A DNA stretch of 64,000 bases from Ianthella basta (GCA_964019415.1 OZ025889.1:5554011-5618010), one strand, 5' to 3'. Counted from the first letter of the stretch, positions 16,357 through 28,757 are shown. The notes: generated from the sequence alone by a model not told the origin. Made by a program: numbers and translations.

Positions 16357-17187
16357 ATGTCGGAAGACGCTCCAGAACACTCCCCACCCGTCTCACCGCC
16401 TGCCACGGTGTCAGCCGTAGCTCTCAAGATACCGCCGTTCTGGCCGGCTGACCCGCGCCTTTGGTTCGCCCAGGTTGAGGCTCAATTCACTACCAGGTCC
16501 ATCACTAGCCAAAAGACTCGGTTCGACCACGTTATCGCCTCGCTTTCACCCGAATTTGCCACGGAGGTACGCGACCTTATCCTCAACCCACCGGAAGCTA
16601 CACCCTACGATACCCTAAAGGCCCAGCTCATACAACGCACTGCCGCTTCGGCCCAACGACGCCTGCAACTCCTGTTCCATTCTGAACAGCTTGGAGACCG
16701 CAAACCAACCCAATTGCTCCGCAGAATGCAGCAACTGATGGGAGATTCTGCTCCGGCTAACCCATCCGACAATTCTTTGCTTAGGGAACTCTTCCTGCAA
16801 CGCCTCCCTAGCAATGTACGGATGGTACTAGCTTCGACAGGGGAAAACTTATCCATCGACAACCTAGCAGCTATGGCCGACAAGATTATGGAAGTGGCAG
16901 TGCCCACTGTGTCTTCAGTCGCCACCCCTCCACCCCCTCCCAACCCCGAGGTCGCCCAACTTAGGGAGGAGGTAGCGGAATTACGCCGGCTCATCAACTC
17001 CCTCCAGGTGTCCCAGCCACCCACTGCCCAACGTTCCAGATCTCGTTCCCGATCTCGGCACAACAGTCCCTCTCGGGACAATTCTCCAGCAGCTGGTTTG
17101 TGCTGGTACCACCAACGCTTTGGTGAAAGGGCCACTAAGTGTACTTCCCCCTGTTCGTGGACGGGAAACACCCAGGCCAAGTGCTAA
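16357..17187 (+). CDS. gag: gag of the LTR retrotransposon
   Basis: 276 residues, starting at an ATG 43 bp after the 5' LTR. Residues about 20-180 form the capsid-like part ([17 protein letters not shown], then [10 protein letters not shown]). A short coiled segment ([15 protein letters not shown], about 195-215) and an RS-rich stretch follow. The C terminus has a CHCC finger ([14 protein letters not shown] then PC), the signature of CsRn1-type Gag instead of the usual CCHC knuckle. It overlaps pol by 49 nt in the -1 frame. Confidence 0.93.
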   Translation: MSEDAPEHSPPVSPPATVSAVALKIPPFWPADPRLWFAQVEAQFTTRSITSQKTRFDHVIASLSPEFATEVRDLILNPPEATPYDTLKAQLIQRTAASAQRRLQLLFHSEQLGDRKPTQLLRRMQQLMGDSAPANPSDNSLLRELFLQRLPSNVRMVLASTGENLSIDNLAAMADKIMEVAVPTVSSVATPPPPPNPEVAQLREEVAELRRLINSLQVSQPPTAQRSRSRSRSRHNSPSRDNSPAAGLCWYHQRFGERATKCTSPCSWTGNTQAKC

Positions 17188-20100
17188 TGGCGACAAGCAC
17201 CTCTGGCCAAACACCAAGTCGCCTATTTTTTGTCTCCGATCGCACTACAGGCCTAAAGTTCCTAGTTGATACGGGTGCAGAGGTGAGTGTTTTACCCCCC
17301 TCCCGTCGTGTTTGCACCCCTTCAACTCCCGGACCTGCTCTACAAGCAGCCAACCAGTCCCCCATTGCGACTTTCGGCACGCGGACCCTTGTCTTGAACC
17401 TAGGACTCAGACGCCCTTTCAACTGGACATTTATCGTCGCTGAGGTGCGTCATCCCATCCTAGGTGCAGATTTTTTGGGGCACTTCAACCTCATGGTGGA
17501 TATCACAGGTAGCCGTTTGGTCGACAACCTCACTCAACTGAGAATCAACGGCATTACTACCCACACCACCTCTCCTAGCCCCTCTGTTCCGCGCCCACCC
17601 TCTAGCAACCCCTTCTCAGCCCTACTCAACGAGTTTCCCACACTCGTCCATCCACCTCCCCCGGATCAACCAGTCAAGCACCAGGTGACTCACCACATCA
17701 CCACCGAAGGACCTCCAGTAGCTGCACGTCCTCGCAGGTTGCCTCCAGAACGCCTTAAGGTAGCCCGTTCTGAGTTTGACCAGTTGCTCGCCTCAGGCAT
17801 CATTCGACCCTCTGCTAGCAGCTGGGCTTCACCCCTTCATATGGTGCCCAAGAAGACACCGGGACAGTGGCGCCCCTGTGGCGACTACCGGGCACTCAAC
17901 CACACCACGGTCCCTGACCATTACCCTGTGCCACACATTCAGGATTTTTCATCCTCCCTACGTGGCTCCATGATCTTCAGCAAGATTGACCTGGTGAAAG
18001 CGTACTACCACATCCCTGTGGAACCCTCAGACATCCCAAAAACTGCGGTTGTTACCCCCTTTGGTTTGTTTGAGTTTGTTCGCATGCCTTTTGGGCTGCG
18101 CAACGCAGCCCAAACCTTCCAGCGTTTCATGGACCAGGTCCTCCATGGGTTGCCGTTCAGCTATGCCTACTTGGATGACATCCTAATTGCCAGCAAAGAT
18201 GCAGAGGAACACCATTCACATCTACGACAAGTGTTCACCCGGCTACAGGATCACGGCATTCAAATCAACCCTGCCAAATGCGTCCTCGGTGAACCTACCT
18301 TGGAATTCCTCGGCCATCTGGTTGACAAAGATGGTATTCATCCACTGAAGGACAAGGTCCAGGCTGTTCGTGGCTACCCACAGCCCACAACTCAACGTGA
18401 GTTAAGGCGGTTTTTGGGTCTTATCAATTTCTATCACAGGTTCATCCCAGGGTGTGCTCGCATTCTTCACCCACTGCACGCCCTATTGTCTGACAAGGCA
18501 CCCAAGAACGCCACCCTGGAGTGGACCCGTTCAGCCACAGAAGCCTTCAACGCCATTAAAGAGGCTTTGTCCAATGCATCAATGCTGTGCCACCCTCAAT
18601 CAGATGCACCAACCTGCATTATTACAGACGCCTCTGATGTGGCTGTCGGAGCAGTCTTACAGCAGTGCATTGACTCCATCTGGAGTCCCATCGCCTATTT
18701 CTCCAGAAAGCTGCGCCCAGCAGAGACCAGGTATAGTACATTCGACCGTGAGTTACTTGCCATCTACCTTGCAATCAAACATTTCCGACACTTTGTTGAA
18801 GGTAGACCTTTCCACATCATCACGGATCACAAACCCCTGATCTTTGCTTTCTCCACCAAGCCCAGGCACCAATCCCCAAGGCAGATCCGCCACCTTGACT
18901 TCATTGGACAATTCACCTCTGACATCCGCTACATAAAGGGGTCAGCCAACTTGGCTGCAGATGCCCTCTCACGCATTGAGGTTGATGCGGTCCACACACT
19001 GCCTATCCCTGGCATCGACTTCAAGGCCATGGCCGAGGCCCAGCGTCAAGGTATCCCACACCATGACTCCTTACAGCTCCAGGAGTTGCCTGCCCCCACC
19101 ACAGACGCCACCCTGCAATGTGACGTGTCCACGGGAACACCTCGACCCTATGTACCACAGCAGTTCCGGCGAAGCGTGTTTGACAGCCTCCACAACCTCT
19201 CTCATCCTGGCATCAGGGCAACACAACGCCTCATTGCCAGTCGTTTTGTGTGGCCTGGCATGAATGCTGATGTACGACAATGGGCACGCTCATGTCTACA
19301 ATGTCAGCGATCCAAGATCCATCGACATACAACCACTCCAGTGTCCACTTTCAAACCCCCTGACAGCCGTTTTGACCATGTACACATTGATTTGGTTGGA
19401 CCACTGCCACCACAAAGAGGCTACACGTACCTGCTCACTTGTGTCGACAGGTTCACTCGCTGGGCAGAAGCACTGCCCCTCCCAAATATCACCGCTGACA
19501 CCGTAGCCCACACTTTTCTACTAGGATGGGTAGCCCGTTTTGGGGTGCCATCAACTATCACTACGGACCGTGGAAGCCAGTTTGAATCCGACCTCTTCCG
19601 TCAACTCACTCGGTGGCTGGGTTCCCACAGGATCCGCACCACTGCCTACCACCCCTCGGCTAACGGCCTAGTTGAACGCTTCCATCGACAGCTCAAAGCA
19701 GCCCTGATGGCCCATTCACCCACTTTCAACTGGCTGGATGCTCTCCCAGTAGTCCTTCTCGGGATACACACTGCCTTCAAGGAAGACATCACCTGTACCA
19801 GCGCAGACCTTGTTTATGGTACAACACTTCGTCTCCCAGGGTCCTTCTTCTCTCCATCTGTGGATACTACCACCATGGACCCTACTTCCTATGTATCCCG
19901 CCTCAAAGCCATCATGAGCAAGCTACGGCCCATGCCATCGCAGCCACACTCACACAGATCAAGCTTCATCAGCCCAGAGCTTCAGTCTACCTCCCATGTC
20001 TTTGTACGGCGGGATGCTGTTCGCAAGGCACTACAGCCACCTTACGATGGCCCATTCCCTGTACTGGAACGAAGTGCCAAATTCTTCACCTTAGACATCA

Positions 20101-20285
20101 AGGGACAGACACAGACTGTTTCACTGGACCGGCTCAAACCAGCCCACATTGACAACACCTTCCCTTGCACACCAGCACAAACAGCACCTGTTCAACCCGA
20201 TTCGGTAGCTACTGAACCAGCACAGCAAGTTCGCACTACAAGGTCTGGACGACGAGTCCACTGGCCAGACCGCTTGACATATTAA
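17139..20285 (+). CDS. pol: pol of the LTR retrotransposon (protease, RT, RNase H, integrase)
   Basis: Open frame of 1048 codons, no internal stop, expressed by -1 frameshift from gag. Its own first ATG is probably not used, so the true pol part starts about at the slippery site. Aspartic protease motif DTGA is at residues 44-47. RT has [11 protein letters not shown] (about 280) and the catalytic YLDD (344-347). RNase H has ITDASD (about 496) and FDRELLAIY. Integrase has the HHCC finger ([17 protein letters not shown]), then [18 protein letters not shown] (about 810) and NGLVERFHR, which supply the D, D and E. No chromodomain was seen at the C terminus, as expected for CsRn1 types. All domain residues I looked for are present. 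Confidence 0.95.
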   Translation: MYFPLFVDGKHPGQVLMATSTSGQTPSRLFFVSDRTTGLKFLVDTGAEVSVLPPSRRVCTPSTPGPALQAANQSPIATFGTRTLVLNLGLRRPFNWTFIVAEVRHPILGADFLGHFNLMVDITGSRLVDNLTQLRINGITTHTTSPSPSVPRPPSSNPFSALLNEFPTLVHPPPPDQPVKHQVTHHITTEGPPVAARPRRLPPERLKVARSEFDQLLASGIIRPSASSWASPLHMVPKKTPGQWRPCGDYRALNHTTVPDHYPVPHIQDFSSSLRGSMIFSKIDLVKAYYHIPVEPSDIPKTAVVTPFGLFEFVRMPFGLRNAAQTFQRFMDQVLHGLPFSYAYLDDILIASKDAEEHHSHLRQVFTRLQDHGIQINPAKCVLGEPTLEFLGHLVDKDGIHPLKDKVQAVRGYPQPTTQRELRRFLGLINFYHRFIPGCARILHPLHALLSDKAPKNATLEWTRSATEAFNAIKEALSNASMLCHPQSDAPTCIITDASDVAVGAVLQQCIDSIWSPIAYFSRKLRPAETRYSTFDRELLAIYLAIKHFRHFVEGRPFHIITDHKPLIFAFSTKPRHQSPRQIRHLDFIGQFTSDIRYIKGSANLAADALSRIEVDAVHTLPIPGIDFKAMAEAQRQGIPHHDSLQLQELPAPTTDATLQCDVSTGTPRPYVPQQFRRSVFDSLHNLSHPGIRATQRLIASRFVWPGMNADVRQWARSCLQCQRSKIHRHTTTPVSTFKPPDSRFDHVHIDLVGPLPPQRGYTYLLTCVDRFTRWAEALPLPNITADTVAHTFLLGWVARFGVPSTITTDRGSQFESDLFRQLTRWLGSHRIRTTAYHPSANGLVERFHRQLKAALMAHSPTFNWLDALPVVLLGIHTAFKEDITCTSADLVYGTTLRLPGSFFSPSVDTTTMDPTSYVSRLKAIMSKLRPMPSQPHSHRSSFISPELQSTSHVFVRRDAVRKALQPPYDGPFPVLERSAKFFTLDIKGQTQTVSLDRLKPAHIDNTFPCTPAQTAPVQPDSVATEPAQQVRTTRSGRRVHWPDRLTY
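17163..17208 (+). promoter_or_regulatory. -1 ribosomal frameshift signal, gag to pol
   Basis: GGGAAAC at 17163-17169 lies in the exact X XXY YYZ register of the gag frame (codons ACG GGA AAC) and leads into pol after a -1 slip. Five nucleotides later a stem can form: GGCC (17175-17178) with GGCC (17205-17208) and GTGC (17181-17184) with GCAC (17197-17200). Heptamer and register are seen; that the hairpin stimulates slipping is inference. Confidence 0.8.
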
Positions 20286-20319
20286 AGACATTCTCTGTTT
20301 TACCGCTCCCTAGTCGTTC

Positions 20320-20335
20320 ACTGGGGGGGAGCACC
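20320..20335 (+). other. Polypurine tract of the LTR retrotransposon
   Basis: A run of G (CTGGGGGGGAGCACC) abuts the 3' LTR and would prime plus-strand synthesis. Confidence 0.75.
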
Positions 20336-20627
20336 TGTAGCGTACTGTGACATGCATGTGACCTTACCTTAGCTTACCTGTCTGTAGTCCTCATGACCAC
20401 CCTGTTTACAAGTGTTTTGTTGTAATAGGTCACGATCTCTTGTGTAATTGTCACCTTTTTATCTCAGTTTCCTGTATCACCCTTTTGGTATATAATGTGC
20501 TGTTTGTAGTGGCTCAGAGAGCCATCTTGTTATTGATTCAATGTCTAACCTAAGTTGTGCTCCGTAGTAGCCGGGTAGAAGTGTTTCCTCCTTGGTTTTA
20601 CATGCCAGTACGCACTCCTCGGCTACA
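20336..20627 (+). repeat. 3' LTR
   Basis: 292 bp, identical by eye to 16022-16313, followed by the AAGC target-site copy. Confidence 0.95.
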
Positions 20628-20631
20628 AAGC

Positions 20632-22435
20632 GTTGGCCTGCCCCATCCTGGGAGGTGTGGGCATACCCCCAGCAAAATTTAGAAAAATTCCACCTTCTGA
20701 GAATGTTCCTCAGGCAATATTGAGGTACAAACTAAGTCTTGGATACCAAACTGCAAATATAAAATAGCTATATACACCCATATACCCCCTCCCCTCCCTC
20801 CCCCCACCCACACACTCGATCACTGCAGCTGCTTGCAGTAGCTGAGCTAGCATCTAGAATTCAATATAACTATTTCCATAGCTACATAAGTTGCTGGAAG
20901 TAGTAAAACACTGTAAAAGTTTGAGGCAAGCTTCCTAGGAGTTGGTTCCATTGTGGCTACAAAAATGTTTACTAATTGTATGGGACTCGTTGCTCTGCAA
21001 GTGGAAGCTGCATGTTATGAAAACAATATAATTATAGTGAACTTGTAATGCATCCCACTAGACTGCTCAATAATTATAATTATGCAAAATAAAGTCATAG
21101 CAAGATGGCTGCCAAGCAGCACATACAGTGAGTTTGCATTAAAGTGCTGTTTTACTAGTCTGTGTATACTTGTAAAACATCATTGTTACCTTTCAGCCAA
21201 GAGACTAACCCACCAGGGGAGGCCTAGGGAGCACTACCTAATTATATACTTATTTATAATTAGTTGTGTACTGCATGCATGGCAATTTGGCAAACTGTAT
21301 TGTACTCCTGTAACTATAGCTACATTCATCAGACATAAATTTGAACCCGAGGCTGGCAATGCCCGGGTTTGCCCAGCCCTGCAGACGCCTATGCAGTGCA
21401 GCTGCACATGCACTGCAAGCTTATTTTATTGTTGTGAATATGGATTAAGTACAATTATATGAAGTGACCATATAGCTTCATGCCATTGCAGGCTAAATGC
21501 ACAGTTAACCATTGTGATTTAAAATTTGTCATGCTTACAATACACTCCAGTGCAAACGACACACAAAAGTATGTTTCGGCCAATACCAGGCCATCATCAG
21601 GTTTGCTGGGAGTATACTGTGGCTCTGTCTAACTCACTGTATAATATTAAATACCACGTAAGACTGCATGTGGAAGTGGGGTTGATGCCTGCATGGGCAG
21701 CCTCTCAGTCACGCAGCAAGTTTATGCTCATCGAATCCACAGGAGGCGAAATAAATTATTCTTAAATTGTTTTAGGGCTGCAGATTGATTCATTGCAGAG
21801 ATACTGATATAAATCCATGCTAAATGCATTTTCCATGATTATACATGATAATCGCAATGTGGCCACATGGAGGTCATTTATGGCCTCAATTATGATCATG
21901 CATGTCAGGCATCAATGCAAGAGTTTATTATGCACCGTCCTCACATTATGCACCGTCCTCAAAACGTCTCTCCCACTCTTTGCTCAACTTTTTAGCTTCT
22001 CCTTATTGCATGTTGTCATATTTAGGTCTGACCCCATTCTTGGCTTCTGTTACCCTTTCAGAAATACACACTGAAAATATGCCTTTTGCCTTGGCTTTAT
22101 AACCTTTATAGTGCTTCTACAGGGCCTGCACTGTCTCAAGCTCATTTGTTTCAATTGCAAGTGGATCCCTCGTGTACGTTGCCTTTGGTACATACATTGC
22201 TCAATATTCTTAACCTTGCGGATCCCCTTCCTTGCTCATCCCAGTATAGATCCTGGCCACCATATCTATTCCTTCAACTTCTTCTGTGCCATTTCAATAC
22301 AGTCTTATGCTACAAAATGTGGGTATTCTACATAGTTTTATAGAGTCCTTAATATACATTTCACTGATCCTGTAAGCTTGACATACCCCTATAGTGATGA
22401 AGCATTTGGCCAAAAGAATGATGCATCCGTTTATC
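20632..22435. other. Intergenic, no gene recognised
   Basis: AT-rich, with scattered short open frames that lack recognisable domains. There is a C-rich patch near 20788-20808. No TIR pair or tandem array was seen. Confidence 0.5.
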
Positions 22436-22876
22436 TTACACAAATCTTATATCACCAGCGTCAATGTCAGTTTCCAAGTTGAAATGACACTCCTCTTCCT
22501 CATCATCATATGAAACTACAAATTCCCAACTGTTCTTGTCTCCAATTTGCTTCACAATATACCCTGAATACCATGTTAAACTACCATCAGCCTCCTTGAA
22601 TCGATGTTGAATGAATTTTCCGCACAGAGTGGAAGGGTCAGGGCGTTTCCGCTTTGATGGAGGTTCTTCCACAGTGTCATTCATTGAAGGCATGCAAATC
22701 TCATGGCTAGAGAGGTCAATTAATTGAAATAGATTTTGAGTCAGAGTCTGTACTGAATATGGCTTAGACTGTTTTGAGAACAGAAACAGCTCTTTGTCTG
22801 CCTGCTGTTGCAGGACTTTCCTGCGGTATTTCAGCTGCACTTTCAGTGCTGCCTTTTTTTGAGCTATGGTTTTCAT
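22436..22876 (-). CDS. Short downstream ORF with a Tudor/chromo-like segment
   Basis: 146 codons, ATG at 22876, overlapping the stop of the larger upstream ORF as ATGA in the -1 frame. The first half is basic and helical (KKAALKVQLKYRRKVLQQQ). The C-terminal half (LCGKFIQHRFKEADG, WYSGYIVKQIGD, then a run of Asp/Glu and ETDIDAGDIRF) looks like a Tudor-like beta-barrel of the kind seen at the C terminus of some transposon-encoded proteins. It is probably the last part of the upstream protein, separated by a frameshift or joined by termination-reinitiation. No function is assigned. Confidence 0.65.
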   Translation of the reverse strand: MKTIAQKKAALKVQLKYRRKVLQQQADKELFLFSKQSKPYSVQTLTQNLFQLIDLSSHEICMPSMNDTVEEPPSKRKRPDPSTLCGKFIQHRFKEADGSLTWYSGYIVKQIGDKNSWEFVVSYDDEEEECHFNLETDIDAGDIRFV

Positions 22877-25800
22877 TTTGCATAGCTGCTCAGTGACAGT
22901 TGATAACCCAGTTCATGAATCTGAGTCAGGAGCTCTTCCCGTTCTCTTTGCTCCTTCTGTTGTTTTCGCGCCAGTTCCTCTTCTCTCACTTGTAGCTGAT
23001 GTCTGCGGTACGCTTGGATTTCCTTCAACCTCTCCTTAAACAGCTTCCTGTGAGAGGGAGCCATCTTTCTTGCTACTTCAAATATTTCCTTCTTCTCACC
23101 CTCTGTCTTTGTCTGAAGCCACTCACTTGTTTTGTTGTTAGAGTAGAGGATCATGGCCTCTATTGCTAGAGTGGTGGCATGAGGCTTCTCTCTGAGCAAT
23201 CTATCGAACTTCCCAAAATCTCTCTCGCTGATGGCGTTTGTGGTTGGAACAGACTCAGTCTGCATTTGCAGATGGCTGTCAGGGCTGTGGTACTGCCCCC
23301 CTTTCAAGTGATCTTCCAGCATCCTGTGAGCCAATACTTCAAACGATTTCATTACCAATTGCAGGCACTCGGTGACAATATCATCATCAGGATGCTCCTT
23401 CATTAAAGCCTCCATTACAGCATCAGAGTGCAACAGTTCTTCATCTGCAAATAGTGTGTCCTTGCCATGTAGAAGATCAGATGCATCGCTTGCCCAGGCC
23501 TCAAACCTCTCCACCATCTGTACGTAATATGCACTCATATCTGTGATAGACACGTTCGACTCAAGTAGCCTCCACAGTGGGCCTGTAACTAACTTGTTGA
23601 TGATTCCAAGTGCTTTGCATCCCGCAATGTAAATTGGATTGTTAATGTCTGAGTTAACAGATTGTAGGAGTCTATTACTGGTAACGTAACTTTTTGTGAA
23701 GAATTCACGCAAATGCTCATGCAAGTAAAACACTCCACCCCCATCATAAAATATTATATTAAAGCGATTGCCTTTGAAAGCAGCCAAAGGTATCGAATCA
23801 ATACCTTTGTCTCTTAAAAACTCCCGAAATGTGATGTAGCAACCAGATTTTGCACACCCTCTTCTGTGAATGGCTTTGCATGTTGTTCGTACCAATCGAA
23901 CTGTTCCAGACTCACTATCATTTGTGTCATCATCATGGATCATTTCCCACTGTTTTAGCACTTCACTGGCTGTGTCTGCCAGTCCAACTAAAAAGTGAAG
24001 CCCACAAAAAAAGTGATTCATTGACGCAAGGGCCTTCTGTTGCACTGCTGTCAATTCACTCCAGTTTGTGATAATGACAGGGAGTGCCTCCTCTCGATAG
24101 GCTTGAAGCAACTGATTGAAGTTCTTTTGCACAATATGCCTATCAGACATAGTGTTCTTCACTGTGCTGAGTATTTGTGCTCCTACATTTGTACGGCCTG
24201 TTGCAATATTGCACACCCTTTCAACTTCCTGTAGAATTCCCTTGAAAATGTCTAATGTTTGCAAGGCTGTGCCAGCCTGCATGTCTGCTAGGCCAATGGA
24301 ATATGCACTGTCTTCAGCACTAATCTGGTAGCTAATGTATTTGTCACCAAATTTTGTTGTCCCATCACAATGTAATGTCACATTTTCTTTGCCTTGCAGT
24401 TCCTCACCAATTTGTTGGTAAGAGACCAGTTTTGCTACTGTTGTGAGATTCGCCAGTGTTGCACAGCTAGGTAACCTATCTATTTTCTGTCCAGTTAACT
24501 TCTCTACTACCAGTTTTATGATAGGACTCACATGCCTGATGCCTACATTGCGGGCTAACAAATCTATGCACACTTCTGTCACTATAGGAAGAAATTTACC
24601 TCCTTCAATTGTTTTGACTTCCATAGTCATTGCAGTAAGTTCTCTTACTTGATCATTTAGTTCTATGTTCATCTTTTCCAGTTCAGCCAATTCCCTTTTC
24701 AGTCTCATAAAGGCCAGGCCATGCTCATCATCACTACAGCTGTCCATACTATCGCAGTGTTCACTGACGACAGTGGTCTGTGCCTTAGACCTCCAATACA
24801 ACCATCTCTGCTTGTATCTTTGTGCAGCAGCGTGTTTGGCTGCCAGTTGCATATGCAGTGCTTTTTCCTCTTTCGTTTGAGCATCATGCATAGCACGTAT
24901 GCATTCTGTGTATTTTTGTGCCCTCATCAATTCTTTCCGCTGCTGATCAATCTTTTCCTGCTTTCGTTTTTCTCTTTTCCGGGCATTTTTGGGATTGTAT
25001 TTCTTCAGTTTTTCCTGCATTTTACCTATTTCCTCTTCCTTTTTCTGAAGAGTGATTTTGAGGACTGATGCCTCCCTTGCAAATTCTTCATTCACAGTTT
25101 GTACAGCTTCATAGTCTTGCTTGCTCACTGTTTTGCGTGCAGCTTGAGGTATTTGTGGGCTTTGTGGCTCACCGTTTAATGGTGTCAGTCTACGAGATGC
25201 TGAAGTGGGCAAACTGTAAGTCGTGCCATTGAAGGAATTTAACTGCTGATGCTTTCTACCTACAACTAGCCTTCTGTGATGACCGACTAGACGAGTGATC
25301 TGCATAGCGAATTGTTTAGAATCAAATGAATCGTCCTCTGACCATAAAATGGCTTTAAGCCATTTCTCTAATACCTCCATTGAAAGCTTTCTGCGATCTT
25401 TGTACCTATAAATGGTAGCAGTAGCAGTGTATGGTTTATGGGTCAAGAATGATGTGGCTTATAATTACCTTTAGGCTGCAAAATTTCAAAGGTACTGATT
25501 CTAACAAAGTTAACAAGCAATGGAACAATCCATAACATTGTACCTGCCCAATATATACCATTTTGTATACAGGTTTAGTTAAGCATTTTATGCAAGCTAG
25601 ACTTAAAAATTACTGCAATGAGCACCCACCAAGTCCTAGACTGTTTAAATGTGTAATTGTGTAGCAGCCAAAATTGTAAGGTATAATTACTTAAGTCATG
25701 GTCATGCATGCATTCTGCTTACCTATACAACTCAATGACCACTTGATAACTGATTTTGGCATTTCGGTCTCTCCTCACAAACACTGGCCCTACACTCTCA

Positions 25801-25877
25801 CTAATAGTGTGCAGTGTGGCTGGGAGGATGCCTACACGGGTACAACCTGGCCCAAGAAGGCTGACCTTACAAGCCAT
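22873..25877 (-). CDS. Large unrecognised protein, probably transposase-derived, two exons
   Basis: Exon 2 (25405-22873) is a single long open frame with no internal stop; its first in-frame ATG is at 25380. An upstream exon (25877-25723, ATG at 25877) joins it in frame across a GT-AG intron of 317 bp (donor GTAAGC, acceptor TTATAG), giving ELYRYKDRRKLS at the junction. Visible parts are an N-terminal basic coiled-coil (many K/E/R, about residues 110-230), a central region with CDGTTKFGDKYISYQ, and AISERDFGKFDRLL near the end. A charged coil RKQQKEQREREELL precedes the stop. Central acidic residues in CDGTTK and SERDF recall DDE/RNase-H-fold transposases, and I recall similar uncharacterised proteins in cnidarians, but I cannot name the superfamily. 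No terminal inverted repeats were found, so it may be a domesticated gene. Confidence 0.7.
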
Positions 25878-26967
25878 GTCAGGTCCTGCAGCTGTGTGCA
25901 TATGCATACATATGCAGTTGGAGAACACATTTCAATGCACACTTTGCACATACAACTATGAACAATTGCAACTAATATAAATCGGGATATACGCGTAATT
26001 GATATATATGCATTATGTATATGTACAGCTTGTCATGCATCGATATGTACATACACATGACCACAAGCAACATTGGTTATAAGCAGCAGGTCCAAATCAT
26101 TGTACACATGACCTCATGCACAGCAGGACAGCAGCAGCAATGTATGTACAACAATGCTAGCTAGGACACAAGCTAGGAGAAGTACTAATGTGCTGAACAG
26201 CAAGACTCCTACCTGATATGTCTGCTGCTCCAGACTCCTTCTTCTAGATAGTAGCTAGCTAGCTGTGTTGCTGTTCCTGCTGAAAACAATGGCATTTTGC
26301 TTGTTCTTTAATAGCTAGCAGCATGAATTTGCAAGGTGGCTAGCTAAACAGTGTTTACAAACCTTAGTTCAGCTGTTACTGCTAATATTCTTTGAAAGGC
26401 CTCGACAGTCGCTTCCAGTGCGTAGAAATGGCTTCGTACTCTTTTTTCGTATTTCCCGCCACAATAACAAACGAACTTGGAAATTGAATGGAACAAATAG
26501 GAATCGGTTTGGGACCGCTACATCCTAATTATACCAGTACCATAGTTTCAAACTCATTTCCACAAGCAGAAGTGAGCTAGATGGCCAAACAACTACATCA
26601 TATCTACTCCTCAGGAGTTGGGCAAATAATATCTGAATGAAGCTAGTGTGTTGCAGCTCCTGCTACTAAGAAAAATGCAGTTTTTCCCTTAAATCGACGA
26701 CACAAACTACAAGGTAAACGTTACAAACTAGCTTCAACCAGTTTTGCAAGCCTTCATCTACCTTTTACATTTATGAACCTTCAAAAAATCAAGACGATTG
26801 CTTCTCGTCTGTGGAAATCGCTTCGCGTGAACACGGTAGGGGGTGCCATTTTGTGTATATACGAGCCATGTTTTTCAAAGGTACGCGAGGAATTTGGAAT
26901 GGGAATGGGTTTGGAATCGCTAGCATCATCCGAGATTTAGCCCAGCCCAACCGAACTAACACTGAAT
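25878..26967. other. Upstream region of the transposase-like gene; two diverged repeats
   Basis: No coding exon recognised. Two stretches, about 26400-26530 and 26780-26940, look like diverged copies of one module (GAAATGGCTTCG and GAAATCGCTTCG, then AATCGGTTTGGGACCGCTA and ATGGGTTTGGAATCGCTA). They may be old promoter-type or transposon-end repeats. Confidence 0.4.
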
Positions 26968-27037
26968 CTGTAGCGGTCAAGTTTGTGACTATAAAGAGTC
27001 ATTTGGTGAGTGAAGGCAACGACGGGCACGCAAAACC

Positions 27038-27637
27038 CAGTGTCACGGTTTATTCCATCCCCCCAGTTTTGTATCCCCCCGGATAAAATAAACTAGGATA
27101 CTTTATCCCCCGACTTCGAATTTCTGAGTATTCCTTAACTCTTTTTGGTGTGTTTCACCTCGAGGGGTTGTTCTGACAGCCATCAACCCTGCTTTGACAA
27201 GCAGTTGCTAAGATTCGGACCGTTTCATGCTCCTCACATGCTCAGGCTGTAGCATCGATGTACCTGCACATCGATGTCCACCAGTTTGCGAAACTGCACG
27301 CCGTACTGCTACTCAAACACTTCTGCTCGTTGTAGTAGTGCGCTCTTGACATTCTTCGAGAACCCAGAGGACTACACAAGCATCCCAGCCATGGTAGAAG
27401 GACAAAACCTCACCGCGGTCGTCAGTTAACAAGATCGATGTGGTCTTCTGCAAGGACTGCGAAGGAAGTGCAGGGTTCGCAGATACCATTACCTAACAGT
27501 CTTTTCTGGTAGTGGTAAGTCTCATCCTGCAACAGGGTGCATTTTACTAGCTTCTATCAGCATTTCTGTGTCGTTTAACCAACCTTCGGTTACCCGGGGG
27601 GATACTTTATACGGGGGGTAAAATAAACTGTGACACC
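27038..27637. mobile_element. TIR element inserted in a low-copy unit
   Basis: About 600 bp with inverted ends CAGTGTCACGGTTTATTCC and, reversed, CGGTGTCACAGTTTATTTT. Both are followed by C-runs and TATAAAGTATCC-like words, so similarity extends about 50 bp inwards. Two related loci keep the uninterrupted sequence at this point: 58793-58815 (GGGCACGCAAACACCGG) and 41287-41305. No coding region was found. The target-site length is not resolved because the flank overlaps the TIR. Confidence 0.8.
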
Positions 27638-28757
27638 GGACAGTGATTTGCTGGATATAGCTAGCTAGACCCTTCCACATGTTCGGCGCAGTAAATGTTT
27701 TCATCATCGCTAGCTGGCTATAGATTAGACACATTCTGTTAGTGTGTGTAAACTTTGGATAGAACAAAGGTAGCTAGCTAGCTACCGGTTACTGTATATT
27801 GTTACTCGTTACTTGTTAAACTAGAGTGCTACGTTTGCAAACAATGGCAAATTTCGATAGTATAGTCCGTTATTTTCATGCGATCTGACCGGCCTAGGCC
27901 TAGTATAGCTAGCTGTGTAAACTACGCATGCTCTCATTGGCAGATGGCATCATGGCACTCTGGTGTAGCCAGCTGTTATAGCTGGCAGACCTAGTTCGCT
28001 ATGCTATGTACAGGGAAGCTTGAACCCGAAGTCAAGCCCCTCAGAGGAATTGGACTTTTGAGTGAATGTCACTTTCAGCTAAAATAGACTAGTAGATGAG
28101 GATTACACTACAGCCAGTACCACAAATCATGGGTGAGACGAAGACCCCTTTAAGAGCTGCATGCTTCATAGGTTTTGAACCAAGTAGCACAGTGCCTCTC
28201 TACCACCTTTAGCTAGTTATATTGCTCACAATTCGGGAACAGATCCAGTGGCATAGCCAGGATTTTTAAGGTGGCTTAATTGATATGGCACTCACCTCGA
28301 ATGCCAACCAGATGTGCTGGACAGTTCCTTCGATCCTCTTCCTTCACTTGGTGCAACAAAGTATTCACCCTTGTACACATATCATTAAGGTTCTGTTTGA
28401 GTGTATCACCATCTTAGAACAGAGCGCAAAGCTAAGATCTGGGTTACATTTGTTCCAGGTCAAGATATACTGTATCTGCTGTAAAAATTCGTCACCCCTA
28501 GTGCAGTGAAAATTTTGTCTTTTGAGTCAATTAGAGCTGGAATGGAGAAGACCGTCGAAGGTGATGAATATTTAGAGTTTTCAGTCGAAACATTAGACCG
28601 AAGATGAAACATTAGAGAGCTTTTCAGTATGGGCATTTCTTGCTGAAATGGCCGCTTTCACATTGACTGTGCGAACAGCGTCCAAACAAGAAGGATCTGA
28701 TGATTCGTGATCACTGAACTCCATTGTCGCACCAAAAGGAAAATGAATAACGCTTGT

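Larger units (their letters stand above)
16022..20627 (+). mobile_element. Ty3/Gypsy LTR retrotransposon, CsRn1-like, apparently intact
   Basis: A 4.6-kb element bounded by 292-bp LTRs (TGTAGC...GGCTACA) that look identical base for base, flanked by the 4-bp duplication AAGC (16018-16021 and 20628-20631). Order: LTR, primer-binding site, gag, pol (protease, RT, RNase H, integrase), purine tract, LTR. The Gag Cys-His-Cys-Cys finger and a tRNA-Trp-like primer-binding site place it in the CsRn1/Kabuki group. Identical LTRs and open frames indicate a recent insertion. No env gene is present, so it is a retrotransposon without an entry protein. Confidence 0.95.

Noticed and set aside
16605-19511. 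Other-frame open frames within the LTR retrotransposon, both strands
   Set aside because: Shadows of gag and pol; none has a recognisable domain.
28248-28280. hAT-like end CAGTGGCATAGCCAGGATTTT as a new insertion in unit A
   Set aside because: The same sequence is at the same place in copies B (56155) and C (59309), so it is an old part of the unit, not a separate insertion.
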